Source of the DNA: JAFGNV01 sp964612485
Lineage (GTDB): Bacteria > Chloroflexota > Anaerolineae > 4572-78 > J111
Length of the DNA stretch: 64,000 bases
NCBI GenBank assembly: GCA_964612485.1
Contig: CAZTFF010000006.1
Span: forward strand, 1-64,000
Direction: 5' to 3'
The position numbers and the translations under genes are program-made. Under the pieces are notes generated by a model. It saw only the letters and a program-made list of their open reading frames with translations. It did no database searches and was not told the DNA's origin. Shown here one piece after another: positions 24,873 through 34,906 of the stretch; position 1 is the stretch's first letter; every line of letters begins with the position of its first letter.

Positions 24873-27473
24873 ATGTCGCCGTTGTTTTGGCTCGACATTA
24901 CTTTTTTGAGTATATCAACCATTATCGCTGCGACCCTGGCGTTGATTGCCCTGGGGTCCGGCATAAAATTCGGTCTGAATCGGGCTTTTGCCCTGTTTAT
25001 ACTGATAGAAGCAAGCTGGGCCATCCTGTCGATGCTGCTGCGGCTATCCTTATGGCTTGATCGCGGCAACCCGCAATTACTGAGCGAACTGACCTCGCTG
25101 GCATTTGCCCTCATCGGCCCATCGCTGTTGTTGTTTACGGCTTACTACCTGCCGCAACGCTTCCGATACACCGTTCCGGCAGTCGTTCTGGGAGTGGGAG
25201 CGATTGCCCTTTTGGCAATTCCTTTATTTCAACATAACCTTGTATCGAACCCTCAGTTAGATGCCAACGGCGGGACAACATTGTATTTGAGCAGCTGGGG
25301 GATAATAGCCGCAACCATTCCCCTGATCTCTGCTTTTTGGTCTTTAGTATTGTTCTGGCGCGCGCGCCGCCAACTGTCGGAACCCTATCTGGCCGCCGGC
25401 ATTGCTATTTTACTGGCCGGCCTGGTGCTGGGCGGTATTCTCAATGTCAGTATCCCCATCTTATCGATTACCAACACCGTCAGCATTGTTATTTTGGGGT
25501 ACGGCGTTATCAGCCAGCAGCTTTTTAACCCGCTCAAAGAACAAACCAGGGCGCTTCAGCGCGAAATAGAAGAGCGTGCCCGCATCGAAAAAGCCTTGCG
25601 CAGCAGCGAAGAACGTTTTCGCTTATTTGTGGAGCGCGCCCGCGATGCCCTGTATGTACACGATAACCAGGGGCGCATCCTTGATGTCAACGCCGAAGCC
25701 TGCGCTACGTTGGGCTATTCAAAAGAAGAATTGCTGCAGTTGACCGTAACGGATATTGATGCCAACTACACCCTGGATGAAGTAAAGAGAATTTGGGAGA
25801 CAATGGATGAAGGAACGTCGACCATTATGGAAACGACCCACCGGCGAAAAGACGGCACCACCCTGCCGGTAGAAGTCAATGTGACGCAATTTTCGCTTGA
25901 CAACAAAACAGCATTTCTGGTATTAGGCCGCGATATCACCGGCCGGAAACGAGACCAGGACCAACTACGAAAATTATGGCGCGCCATCAAACAGAGCCAC
26001 AACACCGTGGTCATTACCGATACCCAGGGCCGGATGGAATATACCAACCCCAAATTCAGCCAGTTAACCGGCTACACGCCGGAAGAAGCGCTGGGACAAA
26101 CATCAAAATTATTAAATTCGGGAAAACACCCGCCGGAATTTTACGAAGCGTTGTGGCTAACTATCCAATCCGGCAAGGTATGGCAGGGCGAATTTCAAAA
26201 CAGGAAAAAGAACGGCGAACTTTACTGGGAATTTGCTTCGATTTCACCGGTTCGGGATTCAAAAGGAAACATCACCAATTTTGTTAAAGTGGCTGAAGAT
26301 ATTACCGGGCGCAAGCAATCAGCAGACGCCTTGATCAAAGCTTCGCGGATGGAAACCGCCGCCACCCTGGCCGGCGGTATTGCCCACAAAGTGAACAATT
26401 TGATGACGGCGGTGCTGGGATATGCCGAACTTCTAAAATCGAAATTGAATGATAATCCAGACGCCGTGCATATTTTAGCTACGATCTCAAAATCGGCCCG
26501 GCAAACCGGCGATCTGGCCCAACAAATGCTGGATTTTGCTCGCGGTGGTAAATACCAACCCCGGTTACTGAATCTGAACGATATTATCGAAGAAATCATC
26601 CAGTTACAGCAGCGCAATATGCCGGCGCAGGTTACAATCAAACAAAATGTGCCGCCGGATCTCTGGACCATAGAGGGTGATCCTACTCAAATGAGCCAGG
26701 TAATCCTCAATCTTTTAACCAATGCCATTGAGGCCATAGAACAGGAAGGCCGGGTTACGATTTCAACAGCCAATATCGACCCGGCCAAAACATCGAATGC
26801 AAAACACCCTCGCCTGGAGCAAGGCCGCTATATTTGTCTAACGGTGGAAGACACCGGCTGCGGCATGGACGAAGATACCCTGGCCAGGGTTTTCGAGCCG
26901 TTTTTCACCACCAAATTCCAGGGGCGGGGGATGGGGCTGGCGGCTGTGTATGGCATTGTCGATAACCACAACGGGCAGATCACCATCAACAGCCAGCCGG
27001 GCCGGGGAACCACCTGCCAGGTATACTTGCCGGCTGCCGGCACAGAACAACCCTCGGCCCCGGCTGCGCCGGCTTCCCAGGAATCAACTCCTCCAGACAT
27101 AGATCGGGAAAAACGGACCATTCTTATTGCCGAAGATGACCCGGTGATTGTAGAAATTGTCAGCCGGATGGTCAAAATGATGGGGCATCGGCCTCTGGTG
27201 GCGAATAATGGAAAGGAAGCCATCAACATTGCCCGGTCATTTGATGAAGAAATCCATCTCACTTTGTTAGATTTGGGGCTGCCCGTCTTGAATGGCGCGG
27301 ACGCATTTCCACATTTGATAAAAGCGCGCCCTCAAATGGCCGTTATCCTCTTCAGCGGTTACAAAATTGATGACACGGCCCAGGCTATTTTGGATGCAGG
27401 CGCCAAAGCCTTTATTCAGAAACCCTTCCAATTGGAGACATTAAAATCAGCCATAGGGAAGGCGTTGGGCTAA
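24873..27473 (+). CDS. Hybrid histidine kinase with 7TM N terminus, two PAS domains and receiver
   Basis: 866 residues. Seven hydrophobic helices (about 5-215) of the kinase-associated 7TM kind lead to two PAS domains (about 240-360 and 370-485), an H-box with AHKVNNLMTAVLGYAELL, an ATPase domain (N box NLLTNAIEAIEQ, DTGCGMD, MGLAAVYGI) and a C-terminal receiver (about 745-866; acidic EDD, phosphoacceptor in LTLLDLGLPVL, K in FIQKPF). The usual AHDFNN motif reads AHKVNN. It lies 19 bp after the previous kinase and presumably belongs to the same signalling unit. Confidence 0.9.
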   Translation: MSPLFWLDITFLSISTIIAATLALIALGSGIKFGLNRAFALFILIEASWAILSMLLRLSLWLDRGNPQLLSELTSLAFALIGPSLLLFTAYYLPQRFRYTVPAVVLGVGAIALLAIPLFQHNLVSNPQLDANGGTTLYLSSWGIIAATIPLISAFWSLVLFWRARRQLSEPYLAAGIAILLAGLVLGGILNVSIPILSITNTVSIVILGYGVISQQLFNPLKEQTRALQREIEERARIEKALRSSEERFRLFVERARDALYVHDNQGRILDVNAEACATLGYSKEELLQLTVTDIDANYTLDEVKRIWETMDEGTSTIMETTHRRKDGTTLPVEVNVTQFSLDNKTAFLVLGRDITGRKRDQDQLRKLWRAIKQSHNTVVITDTQGRMEYTNPKFSQLTGYTPEEALGQTSKLLNSGKHPPEFYEALWLTIQSGKVWQGEFQNRKKNGELYWEFASISPVRDSKGNITNFVKVAEDITGRKQSADALIKASRMETAATLAGGIAHKVNNLMTAVLGYAELLKSKLNDNPDAVHILATISKSARQTGDLAQQMLDFARGGKYQPRLLNLNDIIEEIIQLQQRNMPAQVTIKQNVPPDLWTIEGDPTQMSQVILNLLTNAIEAIEQEGRVTISTANIDPAKTSNAKHPRLEQGRYICLTVEDTGCGMDEDTLARVFEPFFTTKFQGRGMGLAAVYGIVDNHNGQITINSQPGRGTTCQVYLPAAGTEQPSAPAAPASQESTPPDIDREKRTILIAEDDPVIVEIVSRMVKMMGHRPLVANNGKEAINIARSFDEEIHLTLLDLGLPVLNGADAFPHLIKARPQMAVILFSGYKIDDTAQAILDAGAKAFIQKPFQLETLKSAIGKALG

Positions 27474-27478
27474 AAACA

Positions 27479-28579
27479 TCACGCCGACGATTCCCGACGC
27501 GGCATAAAACGGAAGATCCGGTAAATATCTTCCAGACCAACCAACCCTCTAAAATTCAGGCCATCATACACCGCAGCCACACGATATGAAGTTCGAGCCA
27601 ATTTTTCCTGAACTTCATCCAACCCGGCATTGAACGCAACAACGGGCATATTGCCCACCCGCTGCATCACCTCGGCCACCCGACGATACCAGCGCCCTTC
27701 GGCCATCGCCTGGGAAATATGGTGAGTGGTGATAAACCCCAACAACTGCCCGTTAACCGGGTCCAGCACGGCAAAATTACTCTGGCTATTTTCAGATACA
27801 ACCGCCGCTACCTGACCCACCGTGTCGTACGGCGAAAGAATGATTGGATTGTGGCCCACGATCTGGCCCACTTGCACGTTTCGTAATTTGCTGCGGGCCG
27901 CCACCGCCATGCCTTCCTGCCCGCCGGCAAAAAAGATGAACAGCGCAATCAATGCCAACCAGAACTGCGCGCCAACAATGGCAAAAATCCCTAATCCAAT
28001 GGCAAAAAACCGCCCCACGATCACCGCGATCTGGGTTGAACGCTCAAAGCTGGTAAAGAAACCAATGAGCGCCCGGAAAATCCGCCCTCCATCCAGCGGA
28101 AATGCAGGAATTAGATTAAATACCAGGAGCGATAAATTCACGATCAGCATGAAAAACGAAATTCCCAATAACCCCGGTTCGGTCAATAGCCGGGGTGACA
28201 ACGACGCCTGCTGGGCATACATCAGCGCCATCACCACCGGCAGCAACAAAACCATCAAGATCAGGTTAACCAATGGCCCGGCCACCGCAACCACCAACTC
28301 TTGCAAAGGTTTTTCGGGCATGCGTTCCAGGCGAGCCACGCCGCCAATCGGTAACAGGGTAATATCTTTGACCGGAATCCTGTAAGCCATAGCCGCGACA
28401 CTGTGGCCTAATTCATGCAGCAAAACAATGGTAAATATAAGCAGCGTTACCAGAACGCCATACCACGGCCCGGCCGTGCCGCCATAATTAAAAGCGCCCC
28501 ACACCAGGATCAACAAAAAGGTGATATGGACTTTAATATCAATCCCTAATATTTTTCCTAATTTGAAAGACCAGCCCAT
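27479..28579 (-). CDS. Site-2-protease family membrane metalloprotease with CBS domains
   Basis: 366 residues from the ATG at 28579, preceded by GGAGGAAA. The zinc motif HELGH is at 55-59 in a membrane helix, and the third ligand is in NLIPAFPLDGGR. After the membrane part come two CBS modules (about 240-366, VGQIVGHNPIILSPYDTVGQVAAVV...). Such proteins cut membrane-embedded substrates, often anti-sigma factors, and the CBS pair may sense adenine nucleotides. It ends 6 bp from the convergent hybrid kinase gene. Confidence 0.9.
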   Translation of the reverse strand: MGWSFKLGKILGIDIKVHITFLLILVWGAFNYGGTAGPWYGVLVTLLIFTIVLLHELGHSVAAMAYRIPVKDITLLPIGGVARLERMPEKPLQELVVAVAGPLVNLILMVLLLPVVMALMYAQQASLSPRLLTEPGLLGISFFMLIVNLSLLVFNLIPAFPLDGGRIFRALIGFFTSFERSTQIAVIVGRFFAIGLGIFAIVGAQFWLALIALFIFFAGGQEGMAVAARSKLRNVQVGQIVGHNPIILSPYDTVGQVAAVVSENSQSNFAVLDPVNGQLLGFITTHHISQAMAEGRWYRRVAEVMQRVGNMPVVAFNAGLDEVQEKLARTSYRVAAVYDGLNFRGLVGLEDIYRIFRFMPRRESSA

Positions 28580-28795
28580 AAGATTTCCTCCATTGTTGCT
28601 AACAGGCAACACATTGGTTTTGTGGGTTGAAGCCGCAGGCATCGCCCCACTCACCTCACACCGACTATAAAATTGCTTTGTCCACTAACAGTATAACCGA
28701 TTTATGTTAGAAATTCCATAGAATTTGATTAAAAGCAGATGAAAACGCGCCTGTTTTCCATCAAAAGCATTGAAATGTTGGCTAAATTGCTCAAC

Positions 28796-28824
28796 TTGTG
28801 CCAAAGCGTCACGTAAGGTAAAAT
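28796..28824 (+). promoter_or_regulatory. Predicted promoter of the Ser/Thr kinase operon
   Basis: TTGTGC (28796-28801) and TAAAAT (28819-28824) are 17 bp apart, starting transcription near 28831, about 34 nt before the kinase ATG. The remaining part of the 285-bp gap is A/T-rich and holds no clear gene. Confidence 0.45.
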
Positions 28825-28864
28825 CAGGCCCAATCGACACATCACCCAATGCAAGAAAAATACT

Positions 28865-31800
28865 ATGTTCAAACGACATCAATCCTCAAACATTACCACC
28901 GGCTTGCTCATCAACCGGCGCTACCGGTTGGAAGAACAGTTGGGCGAAGGCGGCGCCGGCGTGATTTACAAAGCCAGAGATGAGCAATTAGGGCGGCCGG
29001 TGGCCATTAAACTGCTCATCGATAAGAACAAAAATCTGGCCGGCGATAAACTCAAACGATTCCGCACCGAAGCCCAATCGGTGGCCCGGCTCAACCACCC
29101 CAATATTGTGACCCTGTTTGATTACGCCGAAGCCGAAGAAGGCTGGCCCTATCTGGTGATGGAATTTGTGCCCGGCCAGGATTTATGGGAATTTGATAAC
29201 AGTTACAGCCCCGATTTAATTCCCTTTGCCGAATCGCTGCCCATTATCGACGGTATTTTGGCCGCGTTGGAATATTCGCACGCCCAGGGCGTGACCCACC
29301 GGGACCTCAAGCCTGAAAATGTGATGATCACGCTCCACAACCAGATCAAAGTGATGGATTTTGGCCTGGCCCGTATTCAAGGCCAATCAAGGTTAACGGA
29401 GCAGGGGCTGGTTGCCGGCACCGCCTCTTACCTGGCTCCCGAACTGGCCCTGGGCGAAGAAAGCGATCACCGGGTAGATTTGTACGCGATGGGCGTGATG
29501 ATGTACGAACTGCTGACCGGCCGCCGCCCCTTTTCCGGCGACGACCCGCTGGCCGTCATCTCGCAGCATATTCACGCGCCGGTGGTGCCTCCCCAGCATT
29601 ACAATCCCAATATCCCCGACAAATTGCAGCAGGTTATCCTTAAATTGCTGGCCAAAAACCCCAACGAACGATACCACAACGCCGCAGAGGTGCGTCAGGA
29701 CCTTTCGCTTGTTCTCAACCAGATCAAACAAGGGCTGGTGAATGCCGGCGGTCCCACCTATTCACCCAAGCAACTGGCCATGGAGAGCACCGCCTCGCAG
29801 CAGATTTTGCTCGACCGGATCGCCCGGGGAAAGATGGTAGGCCGGGATAACGAGTTGGCCGAATTGAAACGCCGCTGGGATTTGGCCCGCCGGGGCGAGT
29901 TGGAACTCGAATCCCTGGTATTGGTCTCCGGCGAAGCCGGCATCGGCAAAAATCGCTTGCTGCGGGAACTACAGGTGTATGTGGGCCTGCGAGACGGTTA
30001 TATTTTGCAGGCCACCGCGCGAGAGCAGGATGCCGGCGCGCCGTACGCCCTGGTTGCCAAGGCTCTCAGAGATTATGTATCGGCCCAATCCGCCACGGTA
30101 CTCCGCCGCCAAACCTCCAACTTTATCGCCGCAGAAGTGGTGAAACTGGCCCCACAGCTCAGCGACAAAATCGGCCATATCCGTCCCAACCCACCCCTGG
30201 AGCCGGAAGCGGAACGGGTTCGCCTGATGGAGCAGATCAGCAAATTCATTATGAATATTGCCAACGAGCAGCCCACGCTGCTGATGCTGGGCGAGCTTCA
30301 TTTTGCCGATCCCGGCAGCCTGGACTTGCTGGAAACCCTGATCTGCCACGCCGGGCCGGTTCCCCTGCTGGTGATGGGCAGTTATCAGGATGTGGCCTTG
30401 AGCTACGCCCACCCCCTCAACCGGATGATGAGTACTCTGGAGTCTGACCAGCTTCTGCACCGGATTCCCCTCAAGCGGCTATCGCCGGATATGGTCAAAC
30501 AAATGCTGGAAGCCCTGCTGGGCGATACGGTGAGCCAAAATTTTACCCACGCCATCTACCAGGCCACAGAAGGCAACCCGCTCTTTATCGAAGAAGTTGT
30601 TAAAAGCTTGGCCACCGACGGCCAGTTGGTGCTGCGCGAAGGCCGTTGGACCCAACGAGACACCACCGGGCCGTTACACGTGCCGGGCAGCATCAAATCT
30701 GTGCTGGGAGGACGGCTGGAACGGATCAAAAAACCTACCCTGGAACTGCTGCAACTGGCGGCAGTTATTGGCCGCAGTTTCAGCCTGGATATGCTCTCTG
30801 AAACCAGCAACCATGACGACGAGACAATTCAGTGGGCTATTGAAGAAGCGCTTAAATACCAGCTTATTGAGGTCAGCCACATCGAAGACCCGCCCCACGC
30901 CACGCCCCACGCCACGCCCGATCTACCCGTCAACATTCACTACCAGTTCCAGCACGCGCTGATCCGCGAAACATTGTACGAAGAATTGCGCCCGCTGCGG
31001 CGGCGGCAGCTTCATCGCCGGGTAGCCCAGGCCATAGAAAAATTGGCCGCCCGGCAAAAAAAAGCGCCCGAACCGGCTGTCGTGGCCCGACATTTGATTG
31101 CCGGGGCGCAAGATGAACGCGCTGTCCCATTTCTACGCGAAGCGGGCGAGGCCGCCTACCAGATTTACGCCAACGCGGAAGCCGTTGACCATTTGAACCA
31201 GGCCCAAGAAATTCTGGAAGACATTGCCCACGATTTGCAAGGGGATGACCGCCGGGCCAACTTAAGCGAGCAATTTGCCCTGCTCATCCGAATCCGAAAA
31301 ATCCTCAACCTCACCGGCGACCGGGATCATGAACTCCGCGCTCTGGAAACACTGCTGGCGGTGGCCGAAGAATTGGCGGATAAGCAGCGATGGGTAGAAG
31401 CAAAATCGCGCCTGGCCACTTTCCACTGGGAAATAGGAAAATTAAACCAGGCCGAAGAAATCGCTCGCCAGGCGCTGGATGTGGCGCGAGAAAATAACGA
31501 CCGCCAGGGTGAGCAATACAGCCTGGAACAAATTGCCCGCGTTTTGTGGACGCGGCGCAATGCAGACAGCATGTCGTACGCGGCGGAAGCGCTGATGATT
31601 GCCCAGGATTTACGAGACCGCCATCGGGAAGGCCGGCTGACCGAACTCATCGGCCATATTTACACCGATACGCTCCACGATCCGGGCCGCGCCGAAATCT
31701 ACTTCAACCAGGCGCTCACCATCTGCCGGGAAACCGGCAACCGCATCGACGAAACCTGGACCTTGTGGGGCATGGGCGGCCTGGCCCAGTTGGTTGACGA

Positions 31801-32572
31801 TTACCCGCGCGCGCTGCAATATTACAAGCAGGCTAAAAAAATCTCAGAGAGCATGGGCGCTACCTTGCAAGTAGGCTGGGATCAATACGGCATGGGCGAC
31901 GCCTGGTACAATTTGGGCAATTACGATTACGCCCTGGACAATTACCAGCAGGCGCGGGCCATCTTCACCGCCTCTCACCACCAGCGGGGCCGTATTTACG
32001 CGCTGATTTCGTTAGGGCTGGTGTCCATTGTTTCCGAACAGTATAACGAGGCCGAAGATTATCTGGACCAGGCCACCCGGCAGGCCGAAAGCCGTGACGA
32101 CCTTATTTTGATGCTCCGCTGCTACGAGGCGATGATTGCCTACTGCCATTTGCTGGGCGGCGAAGAGAATCTCACCAACGCCATCCGCCTGAGCAACCGC
32201 ATCATCAAACTCACCGCCGAAGGCGGGCATCACGAACACGAGTTGTTGGGGCACTATCTGCGCGCCGCCAGTTTTTACGACATCAGAGACCTGAACGAGG
32301 CCCGTAAAAGCTCCAACCAGGCCATCGACCGATTGGAGCAGCTCACCTACCTGCACTCACCGCAAATCTCGGCGGCAGAAATTTATTACAGGCACAGCCG
32401 TATTTTGAATACGTTGGGGCAAATTGAAACCGCTCGCACCTACCTGCAAAAAGCCACCGACGAGACCATCCGTAAAGCGGACCTCATTGCCGATTCCCAA
32501 CAACGGCGTGACTTTCTTCATAATGTACCGATAAATCGCACCATTTTGGCCGAGACGGGTTACGGGCCATGA
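28865..32572 (+). CDS. Ser/Thr protein kinase fused to a STAND-like ATPase and TPR repeats
   Basis: 1235 residues. An N-terminal eukaryote-like kinase (about 15-285) has the glycine loop GEGGAGVIYKA, the AIK lysine, HRDLKPEN and DFGLA. The middle (about 320-640) is an AAA/STAND ATPase region resembling large signalling ATPases: Walker A reads GEAGIGKN where GKT or GKS is usual, and the Walker B region reads LLMLGELHFADP where LDDLHWADP is usual. The C-terminal 500 residues are TPR repeats (ALQYYKQAKKISESMG, ALDNYQQARAIFTA). No membrane segment. It starts an operon with three small enzymes overlapping by 4 bp or spaced by 2 bp. ATPase activity is uncertain. Confidence 0.9.
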   Translation: MFKRHQSSNITTGLLINRRYRLEEQLGEGGAGVIYKARDEQLGRPVAIKLLIDKNKNLAGDKLKRFRTEAQSVARLNHPNIVTLFDYAEAEEGWPYLVMEFVPGQDLWEFDNSYSPDLIPFAESLPIIDGILAALEYSHAQGVTHRDLKPENVMITLHNQIKVMDFGLARIQGQSRLTEQGLVAGTASYLAPELALGEESDHRVDLYAMGVMMYELLTGRRPFSGDDPLAVISQHIHAPVVPPQHYNPNIPDKLQQVILKLLAKNPNERYHNAAEVRQDLSLVLNQIKQGLVNAGGPTYSPKQLAMESTASQQILLDRIARGKMVGRDNELAELKRRWDLARRGELELESLVLVSGEAGIGKNRLLRELQVYVGLRDGYILQATAREQDAGAPYALVAKALRDYVSAQSATVLRRQTSNFIAAEVVKLAPQLSDKIGHIRPNPPLEPEAERVRLMEQISKFIMNIANEQPTLLMLGELHFADPGSLDLLETLICHAGPVPLLVMGSYQDVALSYAHPLNRMMSTLESDQLLHRIPLKRLSPDMVKQMLEALLGDTVSQNFTHAIYQATEGNPLFIEEVVKSLATDGQLVLREGRWTQRDTTGPLHVPGSIKSVLGGRLERIKKPTLELLQLAAVIGRSFSLDMLSETSNHDDETIQWAIEEALKYQLIEVSHIEDPPHATPHATPDLPVNIHYQFQHALIRETLYEELRPLRRRQLHRRVAQAIEKLAARQKKAPEPAVVARHLIAGAQDERAVPFLREAGEAAYQIYANAEAVDHLNQAQEILEDIAHDLQGDDRRANLSEQFALLIRIRKILNLTGDRDHELRALETLLAVAEELADKQRWVEAKSRLATFHWEIGKLNQAEEIARQALDVARENNDRQGEQYSLEQIARVLWTRRNADSMSYAAEALMIAQDLRDRHREGRLTELIGHIYTDTLHDPGRAEIYFNQALTICRETGNRIDETWTLWGMGGLAQLVDDYPRALQYYKQAKKISESMGATLQVGWDQYGMGDAWYNLGNYDYALDNYQQARAIFTASHHQRGRIYALISLGLVSIVSEQYNEAEDYLDQATRQAESRDDLILMLRCYEAMIAYCHLLGGEENLTNAIRLSNRIIKLTAEGGHHEHELLGHYLRAASFYDIRDLNEARKSSNQAIDRLEQLTYLHSPQISAAEIYYRHSRILNTLGQIETARTYLQKATDETIRKADLIADSQQRRDFLHNVPINRTILAETGYGP

Positions 32573-33108
32573 TCTCCCGCAATGATCTCCTGGCCCGGCT
32601 CCAGGCAGACCGCCAACAGCTCATCAACGCCATCGAGGGTGTTCCCGAAGAAGCGTTGGCCCAGCCCGGCGCGGCAGACACCTGGAGCGCGCTGGATGTG
32701 CTGGCCTACCTCACCGCGCGGGATGGCGAAACCTTACGGCGCATTGCCTTTGCCGCCGGCGAGCAAACCCAGCCGCCCCACGATGTTGACGACACCGCCT
32801 ACTGGACGACCTGGTATGAAAAACAGGTGGATACAAAACGGGTGCTTGGCCCGCGTGGGATCAAAGTGGATATGGCCGGCACCTGGGCGCACCTCATCGT
32901 CAAAATAGAATCTCTCTCGTCCATGGATTACGCCCGCTGGATCGAAATAGACCCCAACTTTTTTCAAGAACGGGTCAATCTGGACTACGCCCGCCGGCTG
33001 GAAGCGTGGCGGGCGCAGTGGGAACGCTCGCTGCCCTGGTGGACACGGCTCCACCGCAAATTAATTCAATTCCGCGCGTTAGGACATCAAAAAAAGGGCG
33101 AAAAATGA
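32569..33108 (+). CDS. DinB/maleylpyruvate-isomerase-like four-helix protein
   Basis: 179 residues, all helical. The start MISRNDLLARLQADRQQLINAIEGV and TWSALDVLAYLTARDGETL match the DinB-like superfamily, whose members use three His to bind a metal for thiol transferase or isomerase chemistry. Only part of the His set is evident here, so activity is not certain. ATG overlaps the kinase stop (ATGA), indicating coupled translation. Confidence 0.65.
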   Translation: MISRNDLLARLQADRQQLINAIEGVPEEALAQPGAADTWSALDVLAYLTARDGETLRRIAFAAGEQTQPPHDVDDTAYWTTWYEKQVDTKRVLGPRGIKVDMAGTWAHLIVKIESLSSMDYARWIEIDPNFFQERVNLDYARRLEAWRAQWERSLPWWTRLHRKLIQFRALGHQKKGEK

Positions 33109-34016
33109 GCAAGCGTTGGGACATGTTAGGCATGGGGGCTGTGGCCGTGGACGACCTGATCTATGTTGACCGCTACCCCCCCGTTGACAGCAAGATCAGA
33201 GCGCAATCCAGAAAGCGGCAGGGGGGCGGGCTGGTGGGCACGGCCTTGGTTGCCGCTGCGCGGTTAGGCGTGAAAGCGGCCTATTACGGCATCCTGGGAA
33301 ACAACGAACTGTCCGACTACACCCTTCGGGAACTGGAACGGGAAGGCGTCGATTGCTCAGCCGTTCAGATGCAAAAAACGGCAGAGCCGTTTTATTCGAC
33401 CATCATTGTGGTCGAACCAACCGCCCAGCGCACGGTTTTATCTTGCGCCGCCGGCGTGGTTCCGCTGCAAGCCCAAGATGTTTCTGTCGATCTGATCACC
33501 CAGGCCCGGGTACTGCTCATCGATCACTCGGTGGTTGAAGCCGGGCTGCGGGCCGTTGAAATTGCCCGCGAGCATCACATCCCGGTTGTGGCCGATATTG
33601 AGGCCGACCGCCATCCCAAAGTATACGACCTGATTCCGAAGATCGATCATCTCATCATCGGCATCAAATTTGCCCGGCAGCTTACCGAAAAAACAACCTC
33701 GGAAAAAATGGTTGAGGCCCTGGCCCAATCGGGCCGCGCCTGCTCCGTGGTTACGGCAGGCAAACAAGGCTGTTGGTACGCCGAGAAAAAGGGCGCGGTT
33801 CACCATTTCCCCGCTTTTTCTGTGGAGGCCATGGATACCACCGGCTGCGGCGATGTATTTCATGGGGCGTACACCGCCGCCCTGGCCAAAGGAGAACCGG
33901 TCCGGCGCTGCATTCAGATTGCTTCGGCGGCGGCGGCGCTCAAAGCCACCCAACCGGGCGGGCGCAGCGGCATTCCCAATTGGGAATCGGTGGAGGAGCT
34001 GATCCAATCAACCTAA
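33105..34016 (+). CDS. PfkB-family carbohydrate kinase
   Basis: 303 residues. The N-terminal signature GMGAVAVDDLIYVDRYPPVD, a GGG motif (KRQGGGLVGTALVAAARLG) and the C-terminal DTTGCGDVFHGAYTAAL with the catalytic Asp and anion hole define the ribokinase/PfkB fold. The substrate (sugar or nucleoside) cannot be assigned. The start ATG at 33105 overlaps the previous stop and is preferred over a longer frame. Confidence 0.9.
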   Translation: MSKRWDMLGMGAVAVDDLIYVDRYPPVDSKIRAQSRKRQGGGLVGTALVAAARLGVKAAYYGILGNNELSDYTLRELEREGVDCSAVQMQKTAEPFYSTIIVVEPTAQRTVLSCAAGVVPLQAQDVSVDLITQARVLLIDHSVVEAGLRAVEIAREHHIPVVADIEADRHPKVYDLIPKIDHLIIGIKFARQLTEKTTSEKMVEALAQSGRACSVVTAGKQGCWYAEKKGAVHHFPAFSVEAMDTTGCGDVFHGAYTAALAKGEPVRRCIQIASAAAALKATQPGGRSGIPNWESVEELIQST

Positions 34017-34018
34017 AA

Positions 34019-34858
34019 ATGTATCGAAAAGTTATTTCTATGAGCCAGTGGATTGTTGCTATTCTTGTTGTCCTTCTTTTTTGCGGTGGTTTGGTCGTTT
34101 TGTTATATCTCTTTCAGGGCCGGCTGCTTTATTTTCCCCTGCGCTATCTCAGCGCAACCCCGGCGGATATTGGCTTATCGTACCAAACCGTCCAACTAAA
34201 AACAGCGGACAACATCACGCTATCCGGCTGGTTTGTTCCGGCAGAGGAGGCCAAAGGCGTGGTGCTGTTTTTCCACGGCAATGCTGGCAACATTTCCCAC
34301 CGGCTTGATTCGATTCAGATTTTTCATAAACTGGGATTAAGCGTGTTTATCATCGATTATCGCGGCTACGGCCAGAGCGAAGGCCGGCCTTCGGAACAGG
34401 GCCTCTATCTCGATGCCGAAGCAGCGTGGGCGTATCTGGTTGAGGAACAGGAGGTGCCGCCCCATCATATTGTCCTGTTTGGTCGATCATTGGGGGGCGC
34501 GGTAGCGGCCCGGTTGGCCCAACAGCATTCGCCCGGCGCGCTGATTCTAGAATCAACCTTTACTTCGGTGCCGGACATGGCGGCGGAACTTTATCCTTTT
34601 TTGCCGGCCCGGCAGCTCGTGCGGAATAAATACAATACGCTGGAACGACTGGCGGACATTGATTGCCCTATCCTGGTCATCCACAGCCCGGATGATGATA
34701 TCATCCCCTACCACCACGGCCAAACATTGTTTGAGGCCGCTAACGAACCCAAAGACTTCCTGGCCTTGCAAGGCGGCCACAACGAGGGGTTCCTGGCAGC
34801 CGGACAAACCTACACCGGCGGCCTGGAAACCTTCATCAACCGGCACATAGCGCAATAA
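34019..34858 (+). CDS. Membrane-anchored alpha/beta hydrolase
   Basis: 279 residues (or 272 from the second ATG at 34040). One N-terminal membrane helix is followed by an alpha/beta hydrolase fold with GRSLGG (nucleophile Ser), HSPDDDIIP (acid Asp) and GGHNEGF (His), as in the BEM46/ABHD13-like group. Substrate unknown. It ends the operon and is followed by a hairpin terminator. Confidence 0.85.
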   Translation: MYRKVISMSQWIVAILVVLLFCGGLVVLLYLFQGRLLYFPLRYLSATPADIGLSYQTVQLKTADNITLSGWFVPAEEAKGVVLFFHGNAGNISHRLDSIQIFHKLGLSVFIIDYRGYGQSEGRPSEQGLYLDAEAAWAYLVEEQEVPPHHIVLFGRSLGGAVAARLAQQHSPGALILESTFTSVPDMAAELYPFLPARQLVRNKYNTLERLADIDCPILVIHSPDDDIIPYHHGQTLFEAANEPKDFLALQGGHNEGFLAAGQTYTGGLETFINRHIAQ

Positions 34859-34882
34859 AAAAACCAGGCTTAACGCCTGGTT
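34855..34882. terminator. Bidirectional hairpin between hydrolase and clpX
   Basis: Stem AACCAGGC/GCCTGGTT (34862-34869 and 34875-34882) with a 5-nt loop. On the minus strand it is followed by a run of T, a canonical rho-independent terminator for clpX. On the plus strand it closes the kinase operon, with no T tract. Confidence 0.75.
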
Positions 34883-34906
34883 CTCTCAATGCGGGTTCGT
34901 TTATCC

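Noticed and set aside
28685..28882. 65-codon minus-strand frame before the Ser/Thr kinase
   Set aside because: It overlaps the kinase start and its likely promoter, and shows no recognisable domain.
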